A DNA stretch of 64,000 bases, from positions 72,490,890 through 72,554,889 of the forward strand of contig CM046832.1 in NCBI GenBank assembly GCA_025618425.1. The letters are read 5' to 3'. The stretch is from Heliocidaris tuberculata. Its lineage: Eukaryota; Echinodermata; Echinoidea; Camarodonta; Echinometridae. Below the pieces are notes generated by a model that was not told the DNA's origin, searched no databases, and saw nothing but the letters and a program-made list of their open reading frames with translations. This document shows positions 1-14,600 of the stretch, piece after piece. A program made the position numbers and the translations under genes. Every line of letters begins with the position of its first letter. Position 1 is the first letter of the stretch.

Positions 1-2150
<2,150 letters not shown>

Positions 2151-2419
2151 GTGTGATAATCAGTCTTGCTTGACAAATCTGGTTTTTTTTCTCTTAAATA
2201 CACGGTTCTTCTTCAGGGATTTCCATTTCCTTGATATTTTGAGATCTATCTTATTACTAACACTATACACTACACTTCAGCTGTCATGGGCAGGGACGCA
2301 AGAGACCGTGTTTAACGACATTCCAGTGAAAAAAATTAACAAGCGTTTCAATGGGATGTCGATGAAGTTCTACTTAAGACTGTTTTTGTGACGCTGCCTT
2401 GAAATGATTGTGGACTTAC

Positions 2420-2663
2420 AAGGCAATAACTCCCTATCCACCGTCTCTGTACAGCTGGGGTAGGGGTAGAAAAGGTGTCCCTTCTCCAGTGGGTAGGGGA
2501 TCATTCGAAATGTTCCCTCCCACGTACAGTGAAGAAGTTGGAGTGCTCCTTCTACCCTCTTCCAGTGTGCGATGTGGAAGAAGCTATAGGCTATAGCCTC
2601 ACTGTCCCCTCGCTTCAAGATGTGCTCTGGTGGCAAGATTAGGCTTTTCATTTCCAATAAGTA
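2420..2663 (-). CDS. ST7: ST7 coding exon 10 (last one in window)
   Basis: Encodes [60 protein letters not shown] and [20 protein letters not shown], almost identical to vertebrate ST7. It ends in phase 1 before donor GTAAGT. The next residue should be Ser, opening the C-terminal block with further membrane segments. I searched 1-2419 on the minus strand for that block and did not find it. Confidence 0.95.
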
Positions 2664-5368
2664 CTGCAAGAACAATACAAAAACAAACAATTAGCAATCA
2701 TTCCTCCTTCTTTGAACACAAGTTCAATAAAAGTAATTCAAATTACCCATTCAGTAAGGATAGGACTAAGACACAAATTTGATATCTCCAATCGTGTCTG
2801 CATCACAGGCATGCTATTGGACTCAAAACAACAACTTGAAATCCCAGGTAACAGTATTCACTGGTATAGACAACCATACAGTTTGAACACTGCCTCACAT
2901 ACAGTCACAGAGCTTTTTAAAAAAGGCAATCACTTGGAAAAAACATCCTGGTTCACTTGAATGAATCTTACTTCGTTCTTTGGCCAGTAAAGAGTAAACA
3001 CGTCCATCTATATTATTGCAAAATTGTCTGCATAATGCTTAGAAAGGTCAGTTCAAAAACTGTAGGAAAATGGCAATTTATGGGATTGCAATGTAATACA
3101 AATGACTAACCTTTGGTACATGAGGATTGAACTCAACAGCTCGATGAATGGCCTCCACTGCATTCATTTCAGCCGTTGAAAGCCCCCGCTTAGACGCCAT
3201 CTCAGGCGAAAACCTGAACGATGAAAGAGAAATTTGGGAGCTGCTATGGATGTTGGAGTTTCTATACATACAGAGGATAACAAAGCAAAACAAAACAGAG
3301 AATAATGTGTCAGTTTGTGCTTTGCTGTCTTCACAAGACTTCACAAGTCTTCAGTATTTACTTTACAAAACTTTACAAATCAAACAAATCACATTCCATA
3401 TGAAATTTCAATTAATTTCTTTAACTTCAAGACCTTCATGGTAATCTAATAAAACAAATGTTCTAAGTAATAAATCTAGAGAGTTTATACACACAATTGC
3501 AAATAGGGCACTGGGTAACACAAAGGATCAGACAAGGTAAACAGCATTGTGATAATATGATTTTTTAGTTGGTTTCTTTTACTTATTTTCTGCCAATATT
3601 ATGACCCCTAAAATCAATGCAGCCTCATCAGTGATTTCTGGACTCATAAATCCTTGTAGCCCCGGGATATTTACTTACTAAGTAAGATTTCTAGCTGCCT
3701 GAAATGCATGCTACAAAAAATAATAAACAAATATACCATGCACTGAGAGGCTCTAGTTGAAATCATGGATTCCAAGGTGGCAGGAATAGCACTATTTTCT
3801 GAGGGGCGTAGTCCCAAAGAAAAAAAGTGCCATTTCTGTCACTGAGAAATCCATAATTTCGCTAGTGGCTCAAAACAGTGCATGATATATTTATATATCC
3901 CTCCAACAAATCTTGAAAAAAATATTGATAAACTTGTACCGCGGTTTACACAGTGGTCTATGAGGCCGATACTGATAGCACTTTTCACACATTATCGATG
4001 AAAAACCATTGATCGATCACATATCTGTGACGACATTCATGGCATAGTGCACTATACCATGAATGACGTCACGGTATAGCACATTTTTCTTCATCGGCAT
4101 CGGCATTATCCATTAATGAGGGATATAATACTAAATATCAGTTGGTTAGGAAGTAATCCAAGTTATAACAGCTTCGGACATGACATGCTTCAAAAAACAA
4201 CAAAACAGCAAAATTAAATAAGATAAGTGAAGTGCACTTCACATTTCAGTTTCTCACAGATCAGTAAGTAGAGTTCATTGTTGTTCCTAATAACTATATT
4301 TTTTTCAACCCCCCCCCCCCCCCCACCCCCCCCCCCGGAATGTCTCTTGTCATTCATCTAAACGCAAAGTTTTTGTTGCTGCATCTTTTCTTTTTTTTGG
4401 GAGGCAGTTTCCTTTGTCTCATGTCTGAAAGGGGGTAGAGGGTGTACTCACTTGTCACACACTGTCCTGGCTTTGAGGAGTGCTGCTGTGTAACAGATGG
4501 TGGCTGACTTGGGTAGACTGATATCATCATACTTGGCAAGTAGAGCCTGGACATCTGCATACAGCTGCATCTCCAGAAGAGCCTCGATGAGATTCTCATG
4601 GATCTGAAACATGCTCACTACTGGAAACTCTTTGATCAGCTGTCAGCAGCATGAGGAATAGAAAGAGGATGCAAAATTCATGCTAAATCTATAGTTGAAC
4701 ACTCATGCATTCTTGAAGGCAATCTTGAGCAGTGGTCTATCTCAAGACCCATCTGCGATCTCCCCGATGCAATAAAATAAAATGGCATCCTCAGCTGTAA
4801 TTCCTTCTGACAAAATGAATTATGTTAATATATTATAAGTATCAATGATAATTTTAGACTGGCCATCAAATCAAAGGTAAATGTTTAATTTGTTTTTAAG
4901 ATTGTTTTCTCTGTCTTTGGATTACAAATAACATACAAATAATTCTTTTTAGTGATCGCACCCACAATATTTCAATTTGTCAGAGGTACAAATGCCATAA
5001 AGCTCTTGTCAATTTTGAATAGCATATTAATGTACATTACAGAAACTAAAAGACCCTGATTTCTTCTTCCTCCATTTGTTTATTTTTGTGACAGCATATT
5101 TTTAATGACAAATTACAATTTATGACTATTCCCTTGTTGTCATCTCACATTACTATCTCACTGATAATTGTATTTATACATAAGTGGCCTATGCTCTCAT
5201 ATCACATTAGTTTATCACTGAACAAAAGATGACTTATGTATTCTGTGATACCAGCAATTTTGTCAATTTTTTGCTGAACATTAACTGTATTTCCCAATCC
5301 TTGCAAAATCAAGATTTTAAATTGTGATTTCAAATGGGCAACATGTTTCTTTTTCCATGATAATATCC

Positions 5369-5408
<40 letters not shown>

Positions 5409-8400
5409 AAAAGACTAATAGTGCACTAATAATGCCTCAGCTTAATTGTGAGACAAAACAAAACCTGAAACTAACAGTTCTTTTTATCTTGCATGTGTAC
5501 TTCCTGGTAAAATATGATTGATGTCAGCTTCACATCATATATCGATCATCTTTCAAGGGACATTCTGCAATTGCTCATAACCAAGTTGAGGACCTATTCT
5601 ATGTGATATTTTGTACATTTTGTACATTAAAGCACAAATGTGAAAAATCACTATCAATTTGTAACATGAGGGCCCTGTCTTATAAAGAGTTGCGATTGAT
5701 ATAAATCAATTGCAAATTAACATTAATCACAAATGTGTACATAATTGATAGGAGTTGTGATTGATATTAAGTTGGAATTGATTTTGAATCAATTGTAACT
5801 CTAAGACAGGGCCCTGATTCTGATATTAGATTTATCTCATAAATGGGCTTAATGAAATTGCTGATACAAACTACTCCTGACTTACATCACGCATCATTTT
5901 CACTGCTTCCTTTGTTCTGCCTAGTTTCCTCATGCACATGGCAATTCGACGCTTGATGTACACCAATACATTCAGATCTCTTCCTGTTTCCACAAAGAAA
6001 AACAAAGGAAAACACTAGCATAACAAACAGATATTAACATGTTTGAAAATGCCTCACTTGCTTCATGACATTATCACAGCAGGATTACAGCAGGAAAATA
6101 CTGTTAACTATAAACTTTCCCTCAAACTTCTTACCACCCTTTGTTCAACAAATAAAGAAAAAGAAGAAAAAAAAAATCCAAATGAGAAAACATCAGCTCT
6201 AATTCCCTATCAGTGAATTCAGGCTAGACACAATCTGCAATATTTGTAACAGATAAAATGTGTATTAGAAGGTAATCATAAACCAATCACTGCAATAGGG
6301 AAGCCTAACTATTAATCACATTCCTAGTATCGGTTTTGTTTCATGAAAGGCATATATACACTATACTATCAAAAATACATGATATGCATATTAGACTAAA
6401 AATTATGTCAGTATCAAAATGAAGATAAAAAGATCATTCATACAAAAATAATGTAGCATTCCATGAAGATTCACAAATTTTACACTCTTCATCTGCAAGT
6501 TGGGCATGATAAATGGCCAGTATCCTGCAATCTTCCATATTCATAAACTGGGAACTTTTCATGTAGAACTATACATTGTTTCTCATCATATAAAATACAT
6601 GAATACTTTAAGTATGACAAACCATCTGCACATTATGCATAATGTCAGTATTCAGCGTTGTCACTACGGTGGTCTGCGCCAGTCGGAACCTTCCACCACT
6701 TGAATTTTCCGACCGGCAATGCAATATCACACCCGCCCGCCCGGCACTAATTTCCCCACTGACAAAAAAAAAATACGATTTTGACCTACGAACATGCAAT
6801 TGTGGTTTAAGCCAGTAATCTGACAGCACTCACAGCAGGTATATGTACAAAGTAAACCAAATACTAGTACAGTAGTTACGATGCTTAATGCTGCAGCTAT
6901 GATACAGTGTGTAGGCCCTACTGTGTAGATACATGATATTTTTACTGTTTAACTATAACTTATAAGCCCTGAAAACTGACTAGTTTTTGTCCCCCTGAAC
7001 CCCCGTGGGAAGGCGTCGGGCAATAAAATTTCCACCACTGAAAAGTCCCTCGTGACAACCCTGTCAGTATTATATGGATTTGTATGACTTACTGTGTATT
7101 TTCTCATGTGGGGGACTGTGATGCTGCAAAGCCTGACTCCTCTTGAAGTTGGCCTCAGCAATTTTGAGAGCTTGCCGAAACTTTTTCTCAGCATCAACAA
7201 TGGTTGTTGCTTCTTCTTCGGCTAATAAAATCAGTGCTGTTGCACAACTGTACAATGAGGTAAACAATTTTACTATTTACAATAAATATCATCAAAAATA
7301 TAAAACATCTGCTCAAATCGCAAATGTCAGACTATCTCAACAGAGTTATGGATTACCAGAGAGGCCCACTTGCACAAGAACATTCAAGTATCCAGCAGTA
7401 TTTTGCAGGCAGATCAGAATTTCTCACAGTCAAAATAGATTGAACATGAAATGGAGCTTTAAAAATCTTATTCTCCTCACATTTTATTGTAAAATACTGA
7501 AAATTGTTTTTGGCAGCTCTTTATTACACATATATCACTGACAAATCAATCGCTTTCATTTTGCCATGTCAAAAGATGCATCTACATGCATATACAGTAA
7601 CTTAGCATTCAAGAGGAAAAATAATTACACATTGGGTTTTCAAAACTTTATCAAACAAAATTCTAAGAAAAATGAATAGGTATTGTGATTATCATTTTTC
7701 AAATCTTTATTAATGAGACAATTTCTTCGACATAGTTTCATTCATATATAAAGTTAATGTTGCTTTTATCTGTTATTATGACAATTCATATGCAGGCCTA
7801 AAAAAACGGTTATTGCAATCATCTTTCTATTGACTTTTGAAAGGCAAGTATTATCATACTTACTCTCCAGATTTCTCTAAGGCTTCATGTGCTGCTTTGA
7901 TACGATTCTGAGGATTCCTCTCTCGCCATGCTTTCATCATGACTGAAATTCAATTGTTATAGATAAAAAATGTACAAAAAATATATTCAACATTTTTCAA
8001 TAATATTCACTTGTAATAGATAAAAAACATACAAAAAATATATTCAACATTTTTCAATAATATCTAGAAAAAAATATTTCATGGATTCACTTTTCAACAG
8101 ACAAATGCAATTGTGCCTCTGTATTCAATCATTTGTTAATAGCCTACTAACAGTGCCAATGTAACTATTATTCAAGATTAATCATTAAGTGAAAATAATT
8201 TTCTTTCTTGCATTATACATGTACATAAAATAAATGCAAAATTACAAGACTATTGTCATGACTTGGAAAAGGTAGAATAGGAAATTCATAACCTACAAAT
8301 CTGAAGTCCATACATATTATATTATTATATAATATTTTACTCATTTTACTCATTTTAAAAAGGTTGTTCAGATTACTGTAGGCACTGTTTGGTGAAATAT

Positions 8401-8430
8401 TCTATAGAAGTATTGTGTATCATTATCATT

Positions 8431-8461
<31 letters not shown>

Positions 8462-8649
8462 ACATCATCATCACCATAATCATCAACATCATCACCATCA
8501 TAACCATCATCATCATAACCACCACCATAATCATAATCATCATTATCACCATCATCATCACAATCACCATAATCAGCAGCAGCAGCATCACCATCATCAT
8601 CATCATCATCATAGCCATCACATCATCATCATCATCATCACAGCCATCA

Positions 8650-8687
<38 letters not shown>

Positions 8688-11600
8688 CAGCCATCACATC
8701 ATCATAATCATCATCATCATCGCCATCACATCATCATCATCACAGCCATCACATCATCATCATCATCATCATCATCATCACCACCATCATCTCACCTTCA
8801 TCCTGGTGTCTAGTAGGATCTGAATCACAAGTGAATAAAGTTTGATGGTCTTGTGCTGACTGGTTCATGTCATAATACGTCAATGGATCTTTCCCTGTCA
8901 CCCAGTTGTATCGATTATACTCTGCTCCTCGTATTAGGTTGAGTGGATTTCGCCATGTTTTACATTCTAACAAGTGAAAAACCAAAGAGATAGAGAATCA
9001 CTTCATACATGTATGTACTTAACAATGTTCTCAATTCAGTCTACTATCACAGAAGTAAACTTCTTAGTATTTTCTAACATCAACAGGGAATCATCTCATG
9101 AAACCATCATAAACGTATGTTTACATATCTGATACCCTGTTTGTTACAAAATTAACATGTATTTCAACTGGATGTAAGAAAACTTGTGCTTAAGAGGGTG
9201 AGATGCTGCCCAAGTGCTGTACAATTTTTTTTTTTTAATGAAAAAATAAAATATATTTTATATACATGTAGTCACACAATTAGTCTACTGTATTACATAA
9301 TTGTCTTAATGTCTCCTAAGATCAGCTTCCTTTTTTATTTTACATTTATTTGTTTTATCTGATTTCACATTGAGGATTATCAACTGCCATTTTGCAAGTT
9401 CATATTTTTTTTTAGATACCTTTAATTTGGAATAGTTCTTACTTTGAATATAAAGGAATTATCTTATATTTCTTGCATTATGCTTTACTCTAATTTATTC
9501 TAATTATTTGAGAGAAAAAAAAGAGGTTTTACATCTATCCAAAATCAATAATATGGAAAAGCAAACTGTGGACATATTCACGCAACATACCTTACCTAAA
9601 TGAATAAAAATAGAATTTTGTTTCCAGATTCAGGAACTCAAGAAGAATATAAATAATGACATTCAATATGTCTTCTTGAATATTTCCTCATTACAAAGGT
9701 TTCCCACACTTCCCCACAAAATAATTTATGCAGCTTTGTTTTATATTCTTGATTGACACTATATCCTTATTCAAGGAAAAAGCTACATGTATGGGCATGA
9801 AAAAAAAAAAACCTCTTACGGAGCCCCTTTGTGACATAACATCAGCAAATAACTGGTAAATTTACGGATTTTGTGCACAAAGCGAAAAACTGCATTTTCT
9901 TATTTTTTGTGTGTGAATCAGTTATTATTTCCAAATTTTTAAAGGAAAACTGTTCTCTTTTATCAATCCAGATGAAAGCATTGAAGAGTAAAACTCATAA
10001 AACAATTACAGCTTATGAAAGTGGTCAAGATTCAGAAGAAAAAAATGAAAAATTTGCAAAAGTCTCTTGACTAAAAAATGGTTGTCATTAAGAATTTTCA
10101 AAAGCTCCAGATTGCAAAATTTTTGGTTTTGCAGCATCTCAGTGAAGCAAGCTTGGCAAGTACTAGTATTATTTTTCTTAGCTACTATTATTTTACCAGG
10201 TGGTGATTGCTGCCCAGTAGAAGTTCCTCCTCCATTCTCTGCACCTCCTAGCCAAGGAGACAAGTGGTTGAGTGATACTTGCTCAATGAATGATGTTCCA
10301 TATTTGCGGAAGTACCACCATTCAAAGATCTAAACATGGATAAATAAATGGACATAATGGTAATATTAAACATTTCATATAAAAATTTGATCATATAGAA
10401 TAGTTATTATGCTAAATTCAACAATTATATATCTATAATAGATACAATGAGAAAATCAAAAATTTACTGAAGAATATGTTATCAATAGCTTGGAATAATC
10501 AAAATGTACATACACAACAATGTACTACATGTATTTTTTTTTAGATGCCATACTAATGGAGCTGTGGCTTTACATCATTGTTCATCTGAGTAAATAGTAC
10601 TCTACAATTTACATTATTAGAAGAAAAAAAAAAGTCATTCACTTTTTTTTTTCTACAGGAGGAAAAAACAATTGTTAATTTGAAAACTTACAAGAATCAA
10701 ACCAGAGATGAGAGATGAAGTCCCTGTCAGCGCCACATAAAATTTTGGAGTGAGTGTATTGAGGAACATTGCAACTGCAGGAAAGAGAGAAGAGAAACAA
10801 ATTATTTATTTTTTCAAATGTGCTACTATTAAGGAAAACAATTTTTTTTTAATATAAGAGAACTGAGCACTTGCACTTCTTCAAAGATCGACTACATAAA
10901 CATATACACAATCGAATGTGCCCAAGGGTGATTGAAAACATTGTTTTTAACCCAATACTTATTAATGTAGTGCAAATATCTACAAAGTCAGCAATATACA
11001 TGTACATTGTACATGTAAAGGAAAATAATGTTTTATTCCCTACTGACATACAGACTGTGTACATGTATTCTAATCAAGGGGCAATAAAGTTGAATTCCAT
11101 TCTTGTACATACATGTACATGTAAGTGGTAGCTTTCGTACACCTTGATTTTTACATTGTATTAAAGGTAGTTTTATACCTCCATCACACCAAGGAGACCA
11201 ACCCTAGACTGATAACAGACCAGACCAAACAAAACATTACATTACTCCAAATGGCAATGAATCTGTCAGTTTGGAGTCAGTATGGAGATTCAGTTTGGCA
11301 GCGTGACTCAGTTATCAGCCTCATCTAATGCATAAGGCGAAAAATAAAAAAACGAAGTAAAATAACAATAATAATAATAATAATATAACCCTGGTACATG
11401 TACAGTAAATGGCAGACCATATCAAAGAAAACATTTTTCACAAGAAAAAGATATTTAAATTGTTGAAGGGACAATATAAAAATATATATGTATGCAAAGT
11501 CAATTCTATCTAGTGTCGGCTCATAAAACCCATCAGCTACATATAGATTATGTACCTACTTTTCATCTGTTTTGAAAGCTTAAGATACAATATATTTCTA

Positions 11601-14600
11601 ATTCCTTTAAAATTTATGATCTTTATCAAGGTACCTTCCAACAAGTAATATATCACTTTTGTTTTTTTAAGTGTCAGACAGGAGTGATGACATTAAAAAC
11701 CAGATGAATTCTCGACCGCGCGCAGTCGAAATTTATGCATCCGCGTTTACCAGATCAGAAATATATCGCGCATTCATGTTGATTTGTTTAAACTGTGCTA
11801 AAGTTATTGCAAGAACAGTCTATTTACAGGAATATACATGTAACATCCTCTGTGACTTTTGACCTTTGAACCCATGACCCCCAAATCTAATCAAATCACT
11901 GTCACCCAATTACATACATGTGTGCCAAGTTTTAAGTTGATCCCTTAACCCTTTCAGGACAGGAATTATTTAAGAGCTAAAGTGACCACCTTTTGTTCTT
12001 CAAATTGGCAACAATGATATTTTTCTTTTAGAGCTACATGGTTCTAATAAGGTGTAATGTCTTTGAAAACAATACACATGGTTAAAAAAGATTGTCCGTA
12101 AGTTGAAAAAGTTGCCAATTTTGATAAAAAACAATGATTTTGAACCTCTCAATGTGTTGCCAATTTAAGGATTTTAAAACTTATTCTCCTTTTTAAAATT
12201 CCTGGGATCAAACGCAATATGGTCATGTAACAAAAATGGATATAGTGTGTGCAGAATTTTTTGCTCTTTCTACTCATGCTTCTGGTATATTTTTTAGAGC
12301 TCTGAATCAAAAGTTATTGAGCCAAACCACAAAATGTGGTCAATTGTCTGGAAAGGGTTAAATCGTTCTTGAGTTATTGTGAGAACCATCTATTTCCAGG
12401 TATATAATGACCTCTGTGACCTTTTGATCTTTGACCTCGTGACCCCAAAATCAACTCGGGTCATCATCACTCCCATATGCATACATGAACCAAGTTCGAA
12501 ATTGATTCACCAAATGGTTCATAAGTTATAAGAACAATCGATTTTCATATATACAATGACCTCTGTGACCTTGACATCTAATCAGATAATCATCTCTCCC
12601 ATTTGCATACATGAGCCTAGTTTGAAGTTGATTGGCCAAATGGTTCTCAAGCAGCCTAGGAAATAATTTTTTTTTTTTAGGAGCTACTTTTTTTTTTGCC
12701 TTGGGGCTATTTCTTATATTATTGGGGCTACCATTTTAATGGAAAGTGCAGATTGGTTATCTATTTGGGTTTGTTTTTTTTTTTGGTGATATTGCGATTG
12801 CTGTTACATTGGTACTAATCGTACTACCTCATGCACAGGTTTACTTTACGTCATACTGCCCAATTTAATTTTAAAATATTGATTTTTTAGATTTTAACTT
12901 CACCCCCCCCATCAGATTTTTTTTTTTCTTCAAAATTTGAAGGAATAAATCAACAATAGGTCAATTCAACATTTGGTCAATTTCACCCGAATTTGCTGTC
13001 ATTAGGCGTATTTCCCACGGAGATGGTTATTTTACGCGAAAAGGCGGGCTTGGTGTGTGTGTGTGTGTGTGTTTTTTTTTTTTTGGGGGGGGGGGGGTTT
13101 TCTCGCACATAATACTCCTAAATCCGCTTGGACGTACGTACGTACATATACACTGTGAATGCGCACAGTTCCGGGCGATTTTTCTTTTCCAATTTGTTTT
13201 TCGCGGATACCATCTCACTCGATGAGCATCGATCTCGCGTGCGATAAGTAAAAAACCCCATCATAAATCCACCGATTTCTTGATTTGTAGAGCGTTTTCG
13301 GTGACTCTGTTTCTCACAACCCGACTTAAGCGCCGTGTGCTTTGAAATTTTTTTAATTATTCCGCATTTTTTAGGCAGGCTTTGGTTCTACAGATTGATT
13401 TTTTGAGGTGACTACGGACTTAATGTGGGAAGGGACAATTTCTCTGTGTGGTGTATCCGCTCGTAGATCTAGTGATAGTCTCATTACACGGATGATGGTA
13501 ATTTTAGACTTATCGTTGTAACAGTGATATTGCGTTTCGGAAAGGAATTTTTCACAAAAGGTGTCGCGCAAAGACTAAGTGAAATGAAGCTGTCGATGAA
13601 TTTATACAACCCTGATATAGAATGCGGGTAGTTACTGTAGCATGCGTGTAAAAAGCGCTATCTTCAGTTTACGTGTCGATATCTGGCTATATTGTTGTCA
13701 TTTGGTCTAGCGCTCACGATGCTACACATTCGCGATGTACTAAGCTCCGAGTCAACGAGATAAAAGGTTGAATTTAGCTGCTTTTTGAGCATAATAGTGA
13801 TTTTCTTTCGAATCATTGATGGGGGCGACTCATATGAAAAACGGTCGCCCCCAAATACAGGTTTTCCAGCATTTATTGGGGCGATATGGGGGCCGACGAG
13901 GGCGAAATCGCCCGTCGCCCCCGTGTATTTCCGACGCTGTTCTCAAGTTATAGTGAGAACAAGCCATTTTCATATATACAACCTCTGTGACCTTTGACCT
14001 TGTGACCCCAAAATCTAATCATATCATTGTCCCTCCCATATGTATACATGAGCCAAGTTTGAAGTTGATCTGCAAATGGTTTTTAAGTTATCGTGAGAAT
14101 GAAAACGGGACGGACGGACGGACGGACAGACGGATGTAAGCACGGACGGACAATCTGAAAACATAATGCCCCTGGCACCCACCTTAGGTGGGCGGAGGCA
14201 TAAAAAGGATACTAGTATCATACACAACTTTCTTTCATGTCTACCCTCGTTTTATTTCTTACCTAAAATAGAAAGTTGCAAAACCTAATTTACACAAAGA
14301 AGGACACCATCATTGAAAAACACTAAATACTAGGTATTTTCATCATGCATGAAGATATTTGTATTCAATATAAAATGCACATCCACATAAAAATTATGTC
14401 TATTCTACACCTACATGTACAATTGTATTTGGAATCTCTTCAAGCTGTGATTTGACAAAACGGGGTCAAAGTTGAAACAAGGGGTGAACAACAAGCTACA
14501 TGTCATAAAACAGATTCCCTTTTACAGAGCCAGTCTCAGAAGCAGTCAAGCACTGTTACAACTCATTTACCACCCAATATTGAGGCTTACATGATTTATT

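Larger units (their letters stand above)
11795..14190 (+). repeat. tandem ~140-bp repeat array with TGACCTTTGACC boxes
   Basis: Four or more diverged units each run: AGTTATNGTGAGAAC, a TCTATTT/ATATACA part, CTCTGTGACCTTTGACC, TGACCCCAAAATC, CATACATGAGCCAAGTT, GAAGTTGAT. Pieces occur at 11795-11944, 12361-12651 and 13940-14100. The last unit runs into (GGAC)n at 14107-14155 and a hairpin CCACCTTAGGTGG near 14180, which looks like the right end. Two transposons split the array (11949-12357 and 12652-13939). Confidence 0.85.

Noticed and set aside
4354..4599. 81-codon minus-strand frame starting MRISSRLFW
   Set aside because: It is the wrong frame of ST7 exon 8; the conserved frame gives [13 protein letters not shown].
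8373..8823. Poly-Met, poly-Ile and poly-His frames
   Set aside because: Frames across the (ATC)n tract in ST7 intron 4.
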